Of a DNA stretch of 64,000 nt, positions 26,227 to 34,124 are shown piece after piece. Source of the stretch: Bifidobacterium actinocoloniiforme DSM 22766 (GTDB lineage: Bacteria; Actinomycetota; Actinomycetes; Actinomycetales; Bifidobacteriaceae). Location: the NCBI RefSeq assembly GCF_001263395.1, contig NZ_CP011786.1:434001-498000 (forward strand). Reading direction: 5' to 3'. Position numbers and translations under genes: made by a program. The notes beneath the pieces were generated by a model that saw only the letters and a program-made list of their open reading frames with translations, was not told where the DNA came from and did no database searches. How positions within the stretch are numbered: position 1 is the stretch's first letter; the number at the start of each line of letters is the position of its first letter.

Positions 26227-26681
26227 CGGAAGCGACAATGGAAGACACTGGGGGCGAGTCCCCGCAGGCCGCCGATCCGGAGCAGGCCCCCCTGAACGAG
26301 CGGGAGCCGGGCGAGGGAGGCATCGCCCTGAAGGCCGCGGACGAGATTGGCCGGGCCACGGCCAGGGATGTGCGTGAGGCCTTGCACCAGGTGATTGACC
26401 CTGAGCTGGGCATTGACGTGGTTGACTTAGGCCTGGTCTACGGCGTGGAGATTGATGAGAAAGGCAGGGCCATCATCACCATGACCTTGACCACCCCAGC
26501 CTGTCCGCTGACCAGTGTGATCGAGGACGAGTGCGCCCAGATGCTGGCGGGCCTGGTCGAGGAGTTCCGGGTCGACTGGACGTGGACCCCACGCTGGAGC
26601 CTGAAGATGATCACCCCGGAGGGGCGGGAGCAGCTGGCCGCCATCGGGTTCAATATCGACAACCTCCCCATCGCTTACTGA
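26223..26681 (+). CDS. sufT: SufT / MIP18-family (DUF59) Fe-S maturation factor
   Basis: A 152-residue protein. After ~45 charged residues comes a DUF59 domain with VIDPELGIDVVDLGLVYGV and TLTTPACPLTSVIEDE, the cysteine-containing signature of SufT proteins that help mature Fe-S enzymes. Its ATG overlaps the sufU stop (ATGA), closing the SUF operon. Confidence 0.93.
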   Translation: MTEATMEDTGGESPQAADPEQAPLNEREPGEGGIALKAADEIGRATARDVREALHQVIDPELGIDVVDLGLVYGVEIDEKGRAIITMTLTTPACPLTSVIEDECAQMLAGLVEEFRVDWTWTPRWSLKMITPEGREQLAAIGFNIDNLPIAY

Positions 26682-26791
26682 AGCCCGCCGTTTCACGCTG
26701 AGCCAGTGTGGGGCCGCGTCTTTCGCGAAGTTCTCCGATGAATAGCGCCCCTTCCCGGATTCCGTGATCCTGCTAGGTCCCGCCCTGGTAA

Positions 26792-26797
26792 TACAAT
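26792..26797 (+). promoter_or_regulatory. -10 box TACAAT of the pyrimidine-type permease gene
   Basis: TACAAT within TAATACAAT lies ~54 nt before the ATG. The leader contains a small hairpin, GCCGTG-ACCGG-CACGGC (26812-26828), just upstream of the ribosome site. Confidence 0.45.
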
Positions 26798-26850
26798 GGG
26801 GTTTCCGGTCCGCCGTGACCGGCACGGCGAATGAGAAGAAAGCATGTTGC

Positions 26851-28182
26851 ATGTCGATTTTCATGGGCTGGAAGCTTCACGGCGATGGTAAGACATTGGC
26901 TCCCGGAGAGGTTGTGGAGCCAGACGAGCGATTGACCTGGCCGCGTACTGCGGGCATCGGGGCCCAACACGTGATAGCGATGTTCGGGTCCACCTTCCTG
27001 GTTCCGATTTTGACGGGCTTCGATCCGTCGACCACATTGTTCTTTACAGCGCTTTCCACGGCGCTGTTTTTGTTAATAAACGCCAATGCGCTGCCCAGCT
27101 ACTTGGGCAGCTCCTTCGGCTTCATCGCGCCGGTCATGGCGGTGACCGCCGCCCATAAGGGATTGGCCGTGGCCTCCTTCGGAATCATGGTCACCGGCGC
27201 CCTGCTGGCGTTGATCGGTTTGATCGTCCACTTCGCTGGAGCCAAGTGGATAGACATCATCATGCCGCCGACCGTCACCGGTGCGATCGTCGCAATCATC
27301 GGCTTCAATCTGGCGCCCTCGGCTTGGAAGAACTTCAAGGCCGCTCCTGTGACGGCCTTGGTCACCCTTCTGGCGGTCATGCTGATCGCGGTCCTCTTCA
27401 GAGGCCTGCTTGGCCGTTTGAACATCCTGCTAGGCGTCATCGTCGGCTATGTCTTCGCGGTCAGTCAGGGGCAGGTGGACTTCACGGCGGTCAAACAGGC
27501 GGCTTGGTTCGGCCTGCCTCAGTTCCATCTGCCCCAGGCCGATTTGAGCGTCCTGGCCATGTTCTTACCGGTGTCCCTGGTCCTGGTGGCCGAGAACATC
27601 GGCCACGTCAAGTCGGTCTCCCTGATGACCGGGCGCGATTACGACGAGCATATCGGCACGGCCCTGATGGCCGATGGGATCGGCACCTTCTTCGCTGGTC
27701 TGGGCGGGGGCTCGGGAACCACCACCTACGCGGAGAACATCGGCGTCATGGCCGCCACCAAGGTCTACTCGACCGCTGCTTACTGGTGCGCCGCTTTGTT
27801 CGCCTTCCTGCTGAGTTTGTGCCCCAAATTCGGCGCCATCATCAATACGATCCCCGGGGGGGTCCTGGGTGGGGTCACGACCCTCCTGTATGGCATGATC
27901 GGCATGTTGGGCGTCCGTATTTGGGTCGACAACAAAGTTGACTTCGCCAAGTCGGTCAACATGACCGTCGGCGCGGTCGTCATGGTCATCGGCATCGCCG
28001 ATTTCACGTTCGCCATCCAGGGCGTCTCCTTCAACGGCATCGCCATTGGCTCCATCGCCACCCTGGTCATCTACCATGGTCTCAAGGCCCTGGGTAGACT
28101 GCGCGGCACCGTGGCGGGCGACGACTACATTCACGAGGACCCTGAGACTGAGTCCTCCGAGCCCTCACAACAGCGGCGGTAG
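26851..28182 (+). CDS. NCS2-family permease, uracil/pyrimidine type
   Basis: A 443-residue NCS2 symporter. The signature GGGSGTTTYAENIGVMAATK is the form of UraA/RutG-like uracil carriers, unlike the purine-type paralogue at 1870-3321. HVIAMFGSTFLVPILTGF at the N terminus is also typical of this branch. Around 14 helices, and a short acidic C-terminal tail. The ATG at 26851 is chosen because it starts the conserved part; upstream AGAAG is a weak ribosome site. It probably imports uracil for salvage. Confidence 0.88.
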   Translation: MSIFMGWKLHGDGKTLAPGEVVEPDERLTWPRTAGIGAQHVIAMFGSTFLVPILTGFDPSTTLFFTALSTALFLLINANALPSYLGSSFGFIAPVMAVTAAHKGLAVASFGIMVTGALLALIGLIVHFAGAKWIDIIMPPTVTGAIVAIIGFNLAPSAWKNFKAAPVTALVTLLAVMLIAVLFRGLLGRLNILLGVIVGYVFAVSQGQVDFTAVKQAAWFGLPQFHLPQADLSVLAMFLPVSLVLVAENIGHVKSVSLMTGRDYDEHIGTALMADGIGTFFAGLGGGSGTTTYAENIGVMAATKVYSTAAYWCAALFAFLLSLCPKFGAIINTIPGGVLGGVTTLLYGMIGMLGVRIWVDNKVDFAKSVNMTVGAVVMVIGIADFTFAIQGVSFNGIAIGSIATLVIYHGLKALGRLRGTVAGDDYIHEDPETESSEPSQQRR

Positions 28183-28333
28183 CCCGGGACTGGGCTGAAC
28201 CCATCGGGCGGATTCCCAAGTGGCCTGCCAACCAAGCTTGCGCCGGGGACCCGCCCGTTGCCATTCCCCTTACCTGTTTCAATGCTCATGTCCACCCATC
28301 GGTGTCACACTGGGCCAATACGGTGGCACCTAC

Positions 28334-29035
28334 ATGGGCGTCATTGGCCTGTGCTTGCTGCTGGTCATGGCCTGCGGGGTCCTGTTCATATGGCGTGAAC
28401 GCCAACTGGCGGCTGACATCATGCCCTTCCTGCCCATCGGCCTGCTCAAGCGCCCGGCCTACAGCCTGACCCTGCTGCTAGGCGCCCTGGGCGGGATGCT
28501 CTTCTCCCTCTTCGTCTACATTCCCACTTACGTGCACGTTGTCTTCGGGATGCCGGTGCGGCGCGCTGGCATGGTGATGGTCGGTGTAGGCCTTGGCAGC
28601 ATCATCGGTTCCTGGCTGGGCGGGCTCCTGGTCGACAACAAAGGCAAACGGTTCACTCTGGTGGTTTCCAGCCTGCTGATTGGCGTCGTGTCCATCCTGA
28701 TCACGTTCACCTTGACCAGCCTGCCGATGTTCCGCGTGCTCTCCCTGGCGTTGGGCATTGGGCTGGGGGCGATGATGTCCTCGCCCCTGCAAGTGATCGC
28801 CGGAAACATGGCCGACAGCGCCAACCGTATGCGGGCCATGGGGGGACTGTCGGCCACCAAGAAGATCGGCACCGCGATCGCGCCGCTGATTTTCGCCACC
28901 GCCATAGAGGTGGGCAAAAGCGGAGGGCAGGCCGGATTGCCCTCGTTCAGGAATATGTTTATGGTCGCGGCTGTGATCGCCTTATTGGCCGTGCTGATCA
29001 CCCTCTTCATACCATTGAAAGCGAAGGATGAGTGA
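28334..29035 (+). pseudogene. MFS transporter, C-terminal half only
   Basis: About 233 residues corresponding to the last six or so helices of a DHA2 (14-helix, EmrB/QacA-like) drug transporter: IGLLKRPAYSLTLLLGALGG, AGMVMVGVGLGSIIGSWLGG and LGIGLGAMMSSPLQVIAGNM. The N-terminal half, including motif A, is missing, and the 150 bp between the permease stop and this frame contain no remnant of it. No ribosome site precedes the first methionine. It is therefore a 5'-truncated gene, although the surviving frame is uninterrupted. Its TGA lies just before the hemH ATG. Confidence 0.75.
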
Positions 29036-29039
29036 CGAT

Positions 29040-29984
29040 ATGAATAAGCAAGCGATGACGGCGGTGCTGCTGATGGCCTATGGCACGCCGAGCGAGCAGG
29101 CGGACATTGAGCCCTATTACAGGAACATCCGTCACAATCACGCCAATCCAAATCCCCCCAAGGCCCTGCTGGACGAGCTGACGCGCCGTTACTTGGCCAT
29201 CGGCCTGCCTTCGCCGCTAGCTAGGATCACCCAGGCCCAAGGTGACGGTTTGCAAGCCTTGCTGGACGAGGAGGCGCCTGGAAAATACCGGGTTTACGTG
29301 GGGCTCAGGTACATCGAGCCGTTCATCGCGCAGACCGTGGAGCGCATAGTGGCGGATGGCGCCGAGAGGATTATCGGCCTGCCATTGGCGCCGGAGTACT
29401 CGTCCTTTTCCAGCGAAGGCTACCACAACATCGTCAGGGCGGCCCTGAAAGAACACCCGGACATCGACTACGCGCCGGTCAAGAGTTGGTGGCGGCAGGG
29501 GGAGCTCATCGACTTCTGGAGCCAGCAGCTGGAGGATTTGAAGGCGTTGACTGACCGGCCGGACACCAGGTTGCTTTTCAGCGCTCACAGTCTGCTCAGG
29601 CGGATCATCGAGCGAGGGGACCCCTACGGGCGGGAGGTCACCGATTTCGCCAAGGCCATCGCGGCTCAGGCTGGTCTCCGCCAGGACCAATGGACCCTTG
29701 CCTGGCAGAGCGCCGGTAGGACCAAGGAGCCCTGGATGGGGCCGGCTTTCGAGAGCGTGGCGCGGGAACTGGTCGCCGAGGATGGGGTCAAGACGGTGAT
29801 TTCGGCTTCCATAGGTTTCGTGGCCGAGAACCTGGAGATTCGCTACGACATCGACATTACGCTGAAAAAAATCATCCAAGATGAGGGCGGGCGGCTGATC
29901 AGGCTCTCCATGCCTAATGACGACATCAAGCTGCTCAAGACCCTTCGGTCCACCGTCCTGGACCTGGAGGAGCCGCAGGGCTGA
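29040..29984 (+). CDS. hemH: Ferrochelatase / coproporphyrin ferrochelatase
   Basis: A 314-residue class II chelatase that inserts Fe2+ into a porphyrin. The N terminus AVLLMAYGTPSEQADIEPYY and RYLAIGLPSPLARITQAQ fit the family; the metal-side histidine is in LLFSAHSLLRRIIERGDPYG and the acidic partner in GFVAENLEIRYDID. The latter usually reads GF..DHLE, so Asp-His is replaced by Glu-Asn while the key Glu remains. Gram-positive actinobacteria normally use coproporphyrin III. The ATG at 29040 is chosen for spacing from GGATGAG; an ATG at 29028 is in frame. No other haem gene is present in the window. Confidence 0.88.
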   Translation: MNKQAMTAVLLMAYGTPSEQADIEPYYRNIRHNHANPNPPKALLDELTRRYLAIGLPSPLARITQAQGDGLQALLDEEAPGKYRVYVGLRYIEPFIAQTVERIVADGAERIIGLPLAPEYSSFSSEGYHNIVRAALKEHPDIDYAPVKSWWRQGELIDFWSQQLEDLKALTDRPDTRLLFSAHSLLRRIIERGDPYGREVTDFAKAIAAQAGLRQDQWTLAWQSAGRTKEPWMGPAFESVARELVAEDGVKTVISASIGFVAENLEIRYDIDITLKKIIQDEGGRLIRLSMPNDDIKLLKTLRSTVLDLEEPQG

Positions 29985-30032
29985 AGCCGGACGCGGACAT
30001 CGGCGCACACCTGGGACGCGTTCATCGCGGGG

Positions 30033-30887
30033 TTAGCGACTGGGGCGGGTGGCGTAAAAGGCGACGGCGGAGGATGCGGCCACGTTTAAGGAGTCGACGC
30101 CGTGGCTCATGGGGATGCGGACGGTCAGGTCAGCAGCGGCGATGGTGCGGTCGGACAGGCCGTCGCCTTCGGTGCCGAAGATCAGGGCCAGCTTGTCCAC
30201 CTGGCCCTGATCCAGGCGGGCGACCAGCTCATCCAGGCTGAGTGAATCCTCCCGCAGGGCCATGGCGGCGCTGGTGAAGCCGAGCTCACGTAGCTGTTCG
30301 ATTCCGCGCTCAGGCCAGCCGTCCGGGTCGTCTCCGCCTATGCGGGTCCACGGCACCTGGAAGACGGTGCCCATCGAGACCCTGGCCGCCCGCCGGTAGA
30401 GGGGGTCGCCGCAGGAGGGCGTGACCAGCACGGCGTCCACATCCAGGGCCGCGGCCGAACGCATGAGCGCGCCCACGTTCGTGTGGTCCACGATGTTCTC
30501 CATGATGGCTACACGGCGGGCGCCCCGGCAGACCTCGTCGAGGGAGGGCAGGGGCCAGCGGCGCATGGCGGCCAAGGCCCCGCGGTGCAGGCGGTATCCC
30601 GTGATCGACTTCAATTGGGCGGGCGATGCCACGTAGACCGGGACTTGGGTGCCCCACCGGGCGTCGGCCCGCTCGAACAGGGGTTTCATACCCTCCAGCC
30701 ATGGTTCTTCCACCAGGAATGAGATGGGCTCCACTTGGGCGTCCAGGGCGCGCGCGATGACCTTGGGGGACTCGGCGATGAACAGGCCCTTGCTGGGCTC
30801 CAGCCGGTTGCGTAGCTGGAGCTCGGTCAGGTGGGTGTACGCCCCCAGTCGTTCATCCCCGATCGACTCCACCGGCACGATTCGCAT
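30033..30887 (-). CDS. SpoU/TrmH-family RNA 2'-O-methyltransferase
   Basis: A 284-residue SPOUT-fold methyltransferase. The SpoU motifs are MENIVDHTNVGALMRSAAAL (motif 1), LALIFGTEGDGLSD (motif 2) and RIPMSHGVDSLNVAASSAVA (motif 3). An N-terminal RNA-binding extension of ~110 residues is present (LFIAESPKVIARALD ... RGALAAMRR). The target nucleotide (tRNA or 23S rRNA) cannot be told from sequence. GGAG lies 10 nt before the ATG. It converges on hemH with a 48-bp gap and no obvious terminator. Confidence 0.88.
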   Translation of the reverse strand: MRIVPVESIGDERLGAYTHLTELQLRNRLEPSKGLFIAESPKVIARALDAQVEPISFLVEEPWLEGMKPLFERADARWGTQVPVYVASPAQLKSITGYRLHRGALAAMRRWPLPSLDEVCRGARRVAIMENIVDHTNVGALMRSAAALDVDAVLVTPSCGDPLYRRAARVSMGTVFQVPWTRIGGDDPDGWPERGIEQLRELGFTSAAMALREDSLSLDELVARLDQGQVDKLALIFGTEGDGLSDRTIAAADLTVRIPMSHGVDSLNVAASSAVAFYATRPSR

Positions 30888-31003
30888 AGCCGCCCATCTC
30901 CGTCCGTTTCCAGCCCTTTTCTTACGGCTTTCATCATAACCGAGGGCACTGCCGGCCTCTGTCGCGCAGGGATTGCCGGGTAAGGAGGCGGAGCCTAGAC
31001 AAC

Positions 31004-31032
31004 TTCAAAATATATTGAAATAGGAGTATGCT
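31004..31032 (+). promoter_or_regulatory. arsR-type promoter with palindromic operator on the -35 box
   Basis: TTCAAA (31004-31009) and TATGCT (31027-31032) are 17 bp apart. The perfect 5-bp-arm palindrome TTCAAAATATATTGAA (31004-31019) covers the -35 box and the spacer, which suits self-repression by the HTH protein encoded 30 bp downstream. Confidence 0.65.
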
Positions 31033-31061
31033 ATTGTTTAAACTTCTTAGAAGGAGCATGT

Positions 31062-31373
31062 ATGGGGATCCAGGAGACGATGTCCGCCTTGTCCGATCCG
31101 ATGGACCGGCGCATCCTTCGGCTCTTGCAGCAGGGAGGGGCCCAGGCCGGCGCGATCGGCGAGCAGGTGGGGCTTAAACTGTCCAAGCTCTCCTACCACC
31201 TGAAAAAGCTCAAGGGAGCAGGCTTGATCAGCGGGAGGAAAGACGGCACTCGCATCGTATACGAGCTCAATTTGACCGCCTTGGACGAGACCATCCTCTG
31301 GCTCTACCAGCTGCGCACCGGCACCAAACTGCCCGCGCTGGCCGCTCAGGCAAAGGCCACGAGCCAAGGGTGA
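31062..31373 (+). CDS. ArsR-family regulator (SdpR-like)
   Basis: A 103-residue winged-helix protein without metal-binding cysteines. The fold is clear: MSALSDPMDRRILRLLQQG, then a recognition helix in LKLSKLSYHLKKLKGAGLIS and a wing GRKDGTRIVYELN. AAGGAG lies 5 nt before the ATG. It is followed 88 bp later by an SdpI-family gene, the order found in the Bacillus subtilis sdpRI immunity operon, where SdpR represses the operon until SdpI captures it at the membrane. Here that mode of control is inference. Confidence 0.85.
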   Translation: MGIQETMSALSDPMDRRILRLLQQGGAQAGAIGEQVGLKLSKLSYHLKKLKGAGLISGRKDGTRIVYELNLTALDETILWLYQLRTGTKLPALAAQAKATSQG

Positions 31374-31461
31374 GGACCAGCTCCGGCGCAACCCACCGTC
31401 GCATCGCCCGGCCCTGTTCAGTTCAATCGGGGAACGGGCCAATCGGAATCGAGCATCTACC

Positions 31462-32277
31462 ATGAGCAACAATCACGAGCCCCTGGCGCCACCATCGAAA
31501 GTCAGCGAGACCGACAGCGACGGTCCTGGCCGGTCCCCCAGCAAGGGCCCTGGATCGCGTAAGACCTTGCTGGCGAGGCAAGGTTTTCTCGGCCTGGCCC
31601 TGTTAGTGCTTGGGCTGACTCCTGGTTTGGCTACCGTGGCATTCGTGCCCCGGCTTCCCGAACAAGTGCCGTTGCACTGGGGGGCGGATGGGCAGATCGA
31701 CCGTTGGGGGAGTAAGTGGGAGATCGTGGGCATGGCCGTCTTCTGCCTGGTCTTCAGCGTGGTCTGGCTGATCGCGGTCCGGTACGTGGGTCGGGCGGCC
31801 GAAAGGAGTGGCGACGAACCCCGAAGCAATGTTCGACTCTTTCTAAGACTCGGGCTCATCTCCCAACTGATGTTCAACGCCATCACTCTCGGTGTGATTT
31901 ACGTCGACTGGTCGGCGACGGCCGCTGAGCCGCCCGCCCTCTCCCTGGATTTCCCCCGCATGGCATGCGGTTGTCTGGGGGTATGCATGATCCTGGTGGG
32001 CGACATCATGCCGCAGGTCAAACCCAACCGGTTCATCGGCGCGCGCATGCCGGGCGCTTACGCCAGCCGCGACGCCTGGAGGCGGGTGCAGCGGGCCTGT
32101 GGTTGGTGTTTCATCGCCTTAGGGGCTGCCACCCTGCTGGCTGCTGTTGCGCAGGGTGCGGCCCTGGGATGGGTGGTGCTCCTATCCGGCATGGTCGCCA
32201 CATCCGTGTTCATGTTGGCCTACAGCGCCCAAGCCGGCAAGAAGCATGGCTCGGACGGGACCTCCACCAGGCGCTGA
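31462..32277 (+). CDS. SdpI-family membrane protein with DUF1648 domain
   Basis: A 271-residue membrane protein. After ~40 polar residues and one helix comes the DUF1648 signature LPEQVPLHWGADGQIDRWGS, then about five more helices. The SdpI signature PNRFIGARMPGAYASRDAWR lies near residue 190. In B. subtilis SdpI confers immunity to the SdpC toxin and signals to the repressor SdpR. There is no SdpC-like toxin gene nearby, so it may protect against toxins from competitors or respond to envelope stress. Confidence 0.83.
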   Translation: MSNNHEPLAPPSKVSETDSDGPGRSPSKGPGSRKTLLARQGFLGLALLVLGLTPGLATVAFVPRLPEQVPLHWGADGQIDRWGSKWEIVGMAVFCLVFSVVWLIAVRYVGRAAERSGDEPRSNVRLFLRLGLISQLMFNAITLGVIYVDWSATAAEPPALSLDFPRMACGCLGVCMILVGDIMPQVKPNRFIGARMPGAYASRDAWRRVQRACGWCFIALGAATLLAAVAQGAALGWVVLLSGMVATSVFMLAYSAQAGKKHGSDGTSTRR

Positions 32278-32566
32278 CCGGCCGGTGCAGGCCAACCCCT
32301 CGCCCCTGGAACGGCTCGCGGCACACCCTTGATCCCGGGACAAGGTTAGGGCAAGCCTTCCGAGCCGGGCGCGCCCTTTCCTGCCCTGGTGGAAAACGAC
32401 GGTAGGAGGCTGATGGGGGAATCATCATGAGCAGGGAGGGGCGGTTCCCGAACGCGGCTTGTTCAGCGGCGGTGGCGAGACTCGCGCCACGCTACACGAT
32501 GTCCTTACGGGCGAGCGAAGGCTCTGGGGAAACTGTGTGATATTCGGGGGAATAGGCTCATCGGCC
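32278..32566. other. Intergenic region between the SdpI-like gene and tRNA-Leu
   Basis: About 290 bp with no convincing gene. A 37-codon frame at 32427-32540 has GGAGG at a poor distance and no similarity I recognise. No terminator-like hairpin with a T-run is seen. Confidence 0.4.
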
Positions 32567-32657
32567 TGGTGTCCGGAGCGGGAGTCGAACCCGCATGCCT
32601 GTATAAAATAGGCACTAGCACCTCAAGCTAGCGCGTCTACCATTCCGCCACCCGGAC
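32567..32657 (-). tRNA. tRNA-Leu (anticodon GAG)
   Basis: Read on the minus strand, the acceptor stem GTCCGGG pairs with TCCGGAC, the anticodon stem CTAGC/GCTAG holds loop TTGAGGT, so the anticodon is GAG. A long variable arm (GCCTATTTTATACAGGC) marks it as a class II tRNA, and the T arm is GCGGGTTCGACTCCCGC. CCA is encoded at 32567-32569; the mature body is 32570-32657. Confidence 0.95.
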
Positions 32658-32826
32658 GAGTGCGAAGACAACATGAAAACTATAGCACTCCACCCCCTCG
32701 CTCGCACGGACGCCATCGAGGGCGTGTCGCCGGGCATGGCTTACGCGCCGCCGGCCAGGCGCTCGCAGGGTCGCCGGATTGGCTTCGCCGCGCTGGTTGA
32801 GCTGGCCCGTCTTCCGGCCTTGCCGC

Positions 32827-32832
32827 TAGGAT
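32827..32832 (+). promoter_or_regulatory. -10 box TAGGAT for rsmE
   Basis: TAGGAT ends 8 nt before the ATG at 32841 with no ribosome-binding site between, fitting leaderless transcription. Confidence 0.5.
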
Positions 32833-32840
32833 GGCCTACC

Positions 32841-33629
32841 ATGACCGACCCCCTTTTCCTCTTCGACCCCCTTTGCGACGATACGCCAGTCAAAGCCGAC
32901 GAGTTGCATACCGGGTGGAGGCTGACCCTGCCACCGAGCGTGCGTCGCCATGCCTTCTCCGCCATGCGCCTCGGCCTGGGGGACCGGCTCCAGCTCTCCG
33001 ACGGCGCTGGTCTGCGCATCAGCGCACTGGTGGAGGACCCTTCCACTGGCCTGGTCGAGGTGACCGGCGTGGGCAAGGAGCCAAGGCCCAGGACCTGCCT
33101 GACTTTGGTTCAGGCCCTGGCAAAGGGAGGCCGTGACGAGCAGGCTGTGGACATGGCTTGCCAAATCGGTGTGGACCGGGTGCTGCCTTGGCAGGCGGAC
33201 CGTTCGATTGTCAAGTGGAAGAGCGGCAAGATGGAGCGTAAGTGGGGCGCCCTCTTAGACGCCGCAAGCGAGCAGTCCCGCAGGTCCTGGAGACCGGTCC
33301 TGGAGCCCTGCCTCACCACCAAGTCCCTGGTCGCGTACTGCCGTCGTGAGTGCGAGTCAGGCGCCCTGGTCATCCTCCTCCACCAGGACGCGACCCGCTC
33401 CTGGGCGCAGACGCGCCGGGGCCTGGAACGCTTGGCCAAGGACAACGACGAGCCAAGGGTGGCAGTCATCGTCGGACCTGAGGGAGGTGTGAGCGAGCAG
33501 GAGGCGGACGAGCTGACCCGAGTCGGCGCGATCGCCACGACCTTGGGCCACAATATTCTGCGCGCTTCCACGGCTGGTGTTGTGGCCCTGACCGCTGTCT
33601 GCGATGCCCTGGGGCGCTTCAACGGCTGA
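32841..33629 (+). CDS. rsmE: 16S rRNA (uracil(1498)-N(3))-methyltransferase RsmE
   Basis: A 262-residue SPOUT methyltransferase that modifies U1498 of 16S rRNA. The N-terminal PUA-like domain contains HAFSAMRLGLGDRLQLSDG; the catalytic knot has QALAKGGRDEQAVDMACQIG, AASEQSRRSWRPVLEP, VIVGPEGGVSEQEADEL and TLGHNILRASTAGVVAL. Length is normal. The ATG at 32841 is chosen over upstream in-frame starts because a TAGGAT box lies 8 nt before it, indicating a leaderless message. Confidence 0.94.
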   Translation: MTDPLFLFDPLCDDTPVKADELHTGWRLTLPPSVRRHAFSAMRLGLGDRLQLSDGAGLRISALVEDPSTGLVEVTGVGKEPRPRTCLTLVQALAKGGRDEQAVDMACQIGVDRVLPWQADRSIVKWKSGKMERKWGALLDAASEQSRRSWRPVLEPCLTTKSLVAYCRRECESGALVILLHQDATRSWAQTRRGLERLAKDNDEPRVAVIVGPEGGVSEQEADELTRVGAIATTLGHNILRASTAGVVALTAVCDALGRFNG

Positions 33630-33690
33630 GCCCACCGCTGCAGGGATTTGATCCCTACGCGCGAGCGGGGCGTTTATCCGGCTTACGCCA

Positions 33691-33696
33691 TAAGAT
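33691..33696 (+). promoter_or_regulatory. -10 box TAAGAT upstream of the HIT gene
   Basis: TAAGAT ends 7 nt before an ATG at 33704 that opens a 17-codon frame, so the transcript is predicted to begin with that ATG. Confidence 0.45.
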
Positions 33697-33703
33697 GGTA
33701 GGC

Positions 33704-33757
33704 ATGGCACAGGGCCCGGCTGGGGCTCAGGCGAGGGTTAGGAGCGCGAATGGTTGA
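33704..33757 (+). CDS. 17-codon leaderless upstream ORF, overlapping the HIT gene
   Basis: The frame reads MAQGPAGAQARVRSANG and stops at TGA 33755-33757, just inside the HIT gene whose ATG is at 33750. Its ATG sits 7 nt after a -10-like box. It may be translated from the 5' end and help load ribosomes onto the HIT start, which also has its own site (TTAGGAG, 5 nt spacing). It could equally be a 5' UTR that happens to begin with ATG. Confidence 0.35.
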   Translation: MAQGPAGAQARVRSANG

Positions 33758-34097
33758 GAGCCATGCGGAGGATGACTGCCTTTTCTGCGGCATCATCGCC
33801 GGGCGGGTGCCCAGCGAGAAGGTCTATGAGGACGAGAGTCTGTACGCGTTCAAGGACGTCAATCCCAAGGCTGCTGTTCATGTTCTGATTGTGCCCAAAC
33901 GCCATTATGCCAACGTGGCCGAGCTGGCCGCGGCGGACCCCGAGCTTCTGGCCAGCATGGTGATCAAGGCTCAAGACATCGCCGATCAGGCCTTCCACGG
34001 GGCCTACCGATTGATTTTCAACACCGGGAAGGACGCGGGCCAGTCGGTCTTCCACGTCCACGCCCACGTACTGACCGGAGAGGTCATGGATGAGTAA
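33750..34097 (+). CDS. HIT-domain protein (HinT-like nucleotide hydrolase)
   Basis: A 115-residue histidine-triad protein. The triad reads HVHAHV near residue 101; DDCLFCGIIAGRVPSEKVYE at the N terminus is typical of the HinT/PKCI branch, including the CxxC half-site. These enzymes hydrolyse nucleoside phosphoramidates such as AMP-lysine. The ATG at 33750 has TTAGGAG 5 nt upstream. It heads the HIT-phoH-ybeY-corC-era run. Confidence 0.93.
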   Translation: MVESHAEDDCLFCGIIAGRVPSEKVYEDESLYAFKDVNPKAAVHVLIVPKRHYANVAELAAADPELLASMVIKAQDIADQAFHGAYRLIFNTGKDAGQSVFHVHAHVLTGEVMDE

Positions 34098-34124
34098 AGC
34101 GATGGGTGGGACGGGGCATTCAGG

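Noticed and set aside
31022-31050. GTTTAAAC and CTTCTTAGAAG as further operators
   Set aside because: Short palindromes of low information in an AT-rich leader; the 31004-31019 dyad on the -35 box is the better candidate.
32427-32540. 37-codon ORF before tRNA-Leu
   Set aside because: Poorly spaced ribosome site and no similarity or conserved context.
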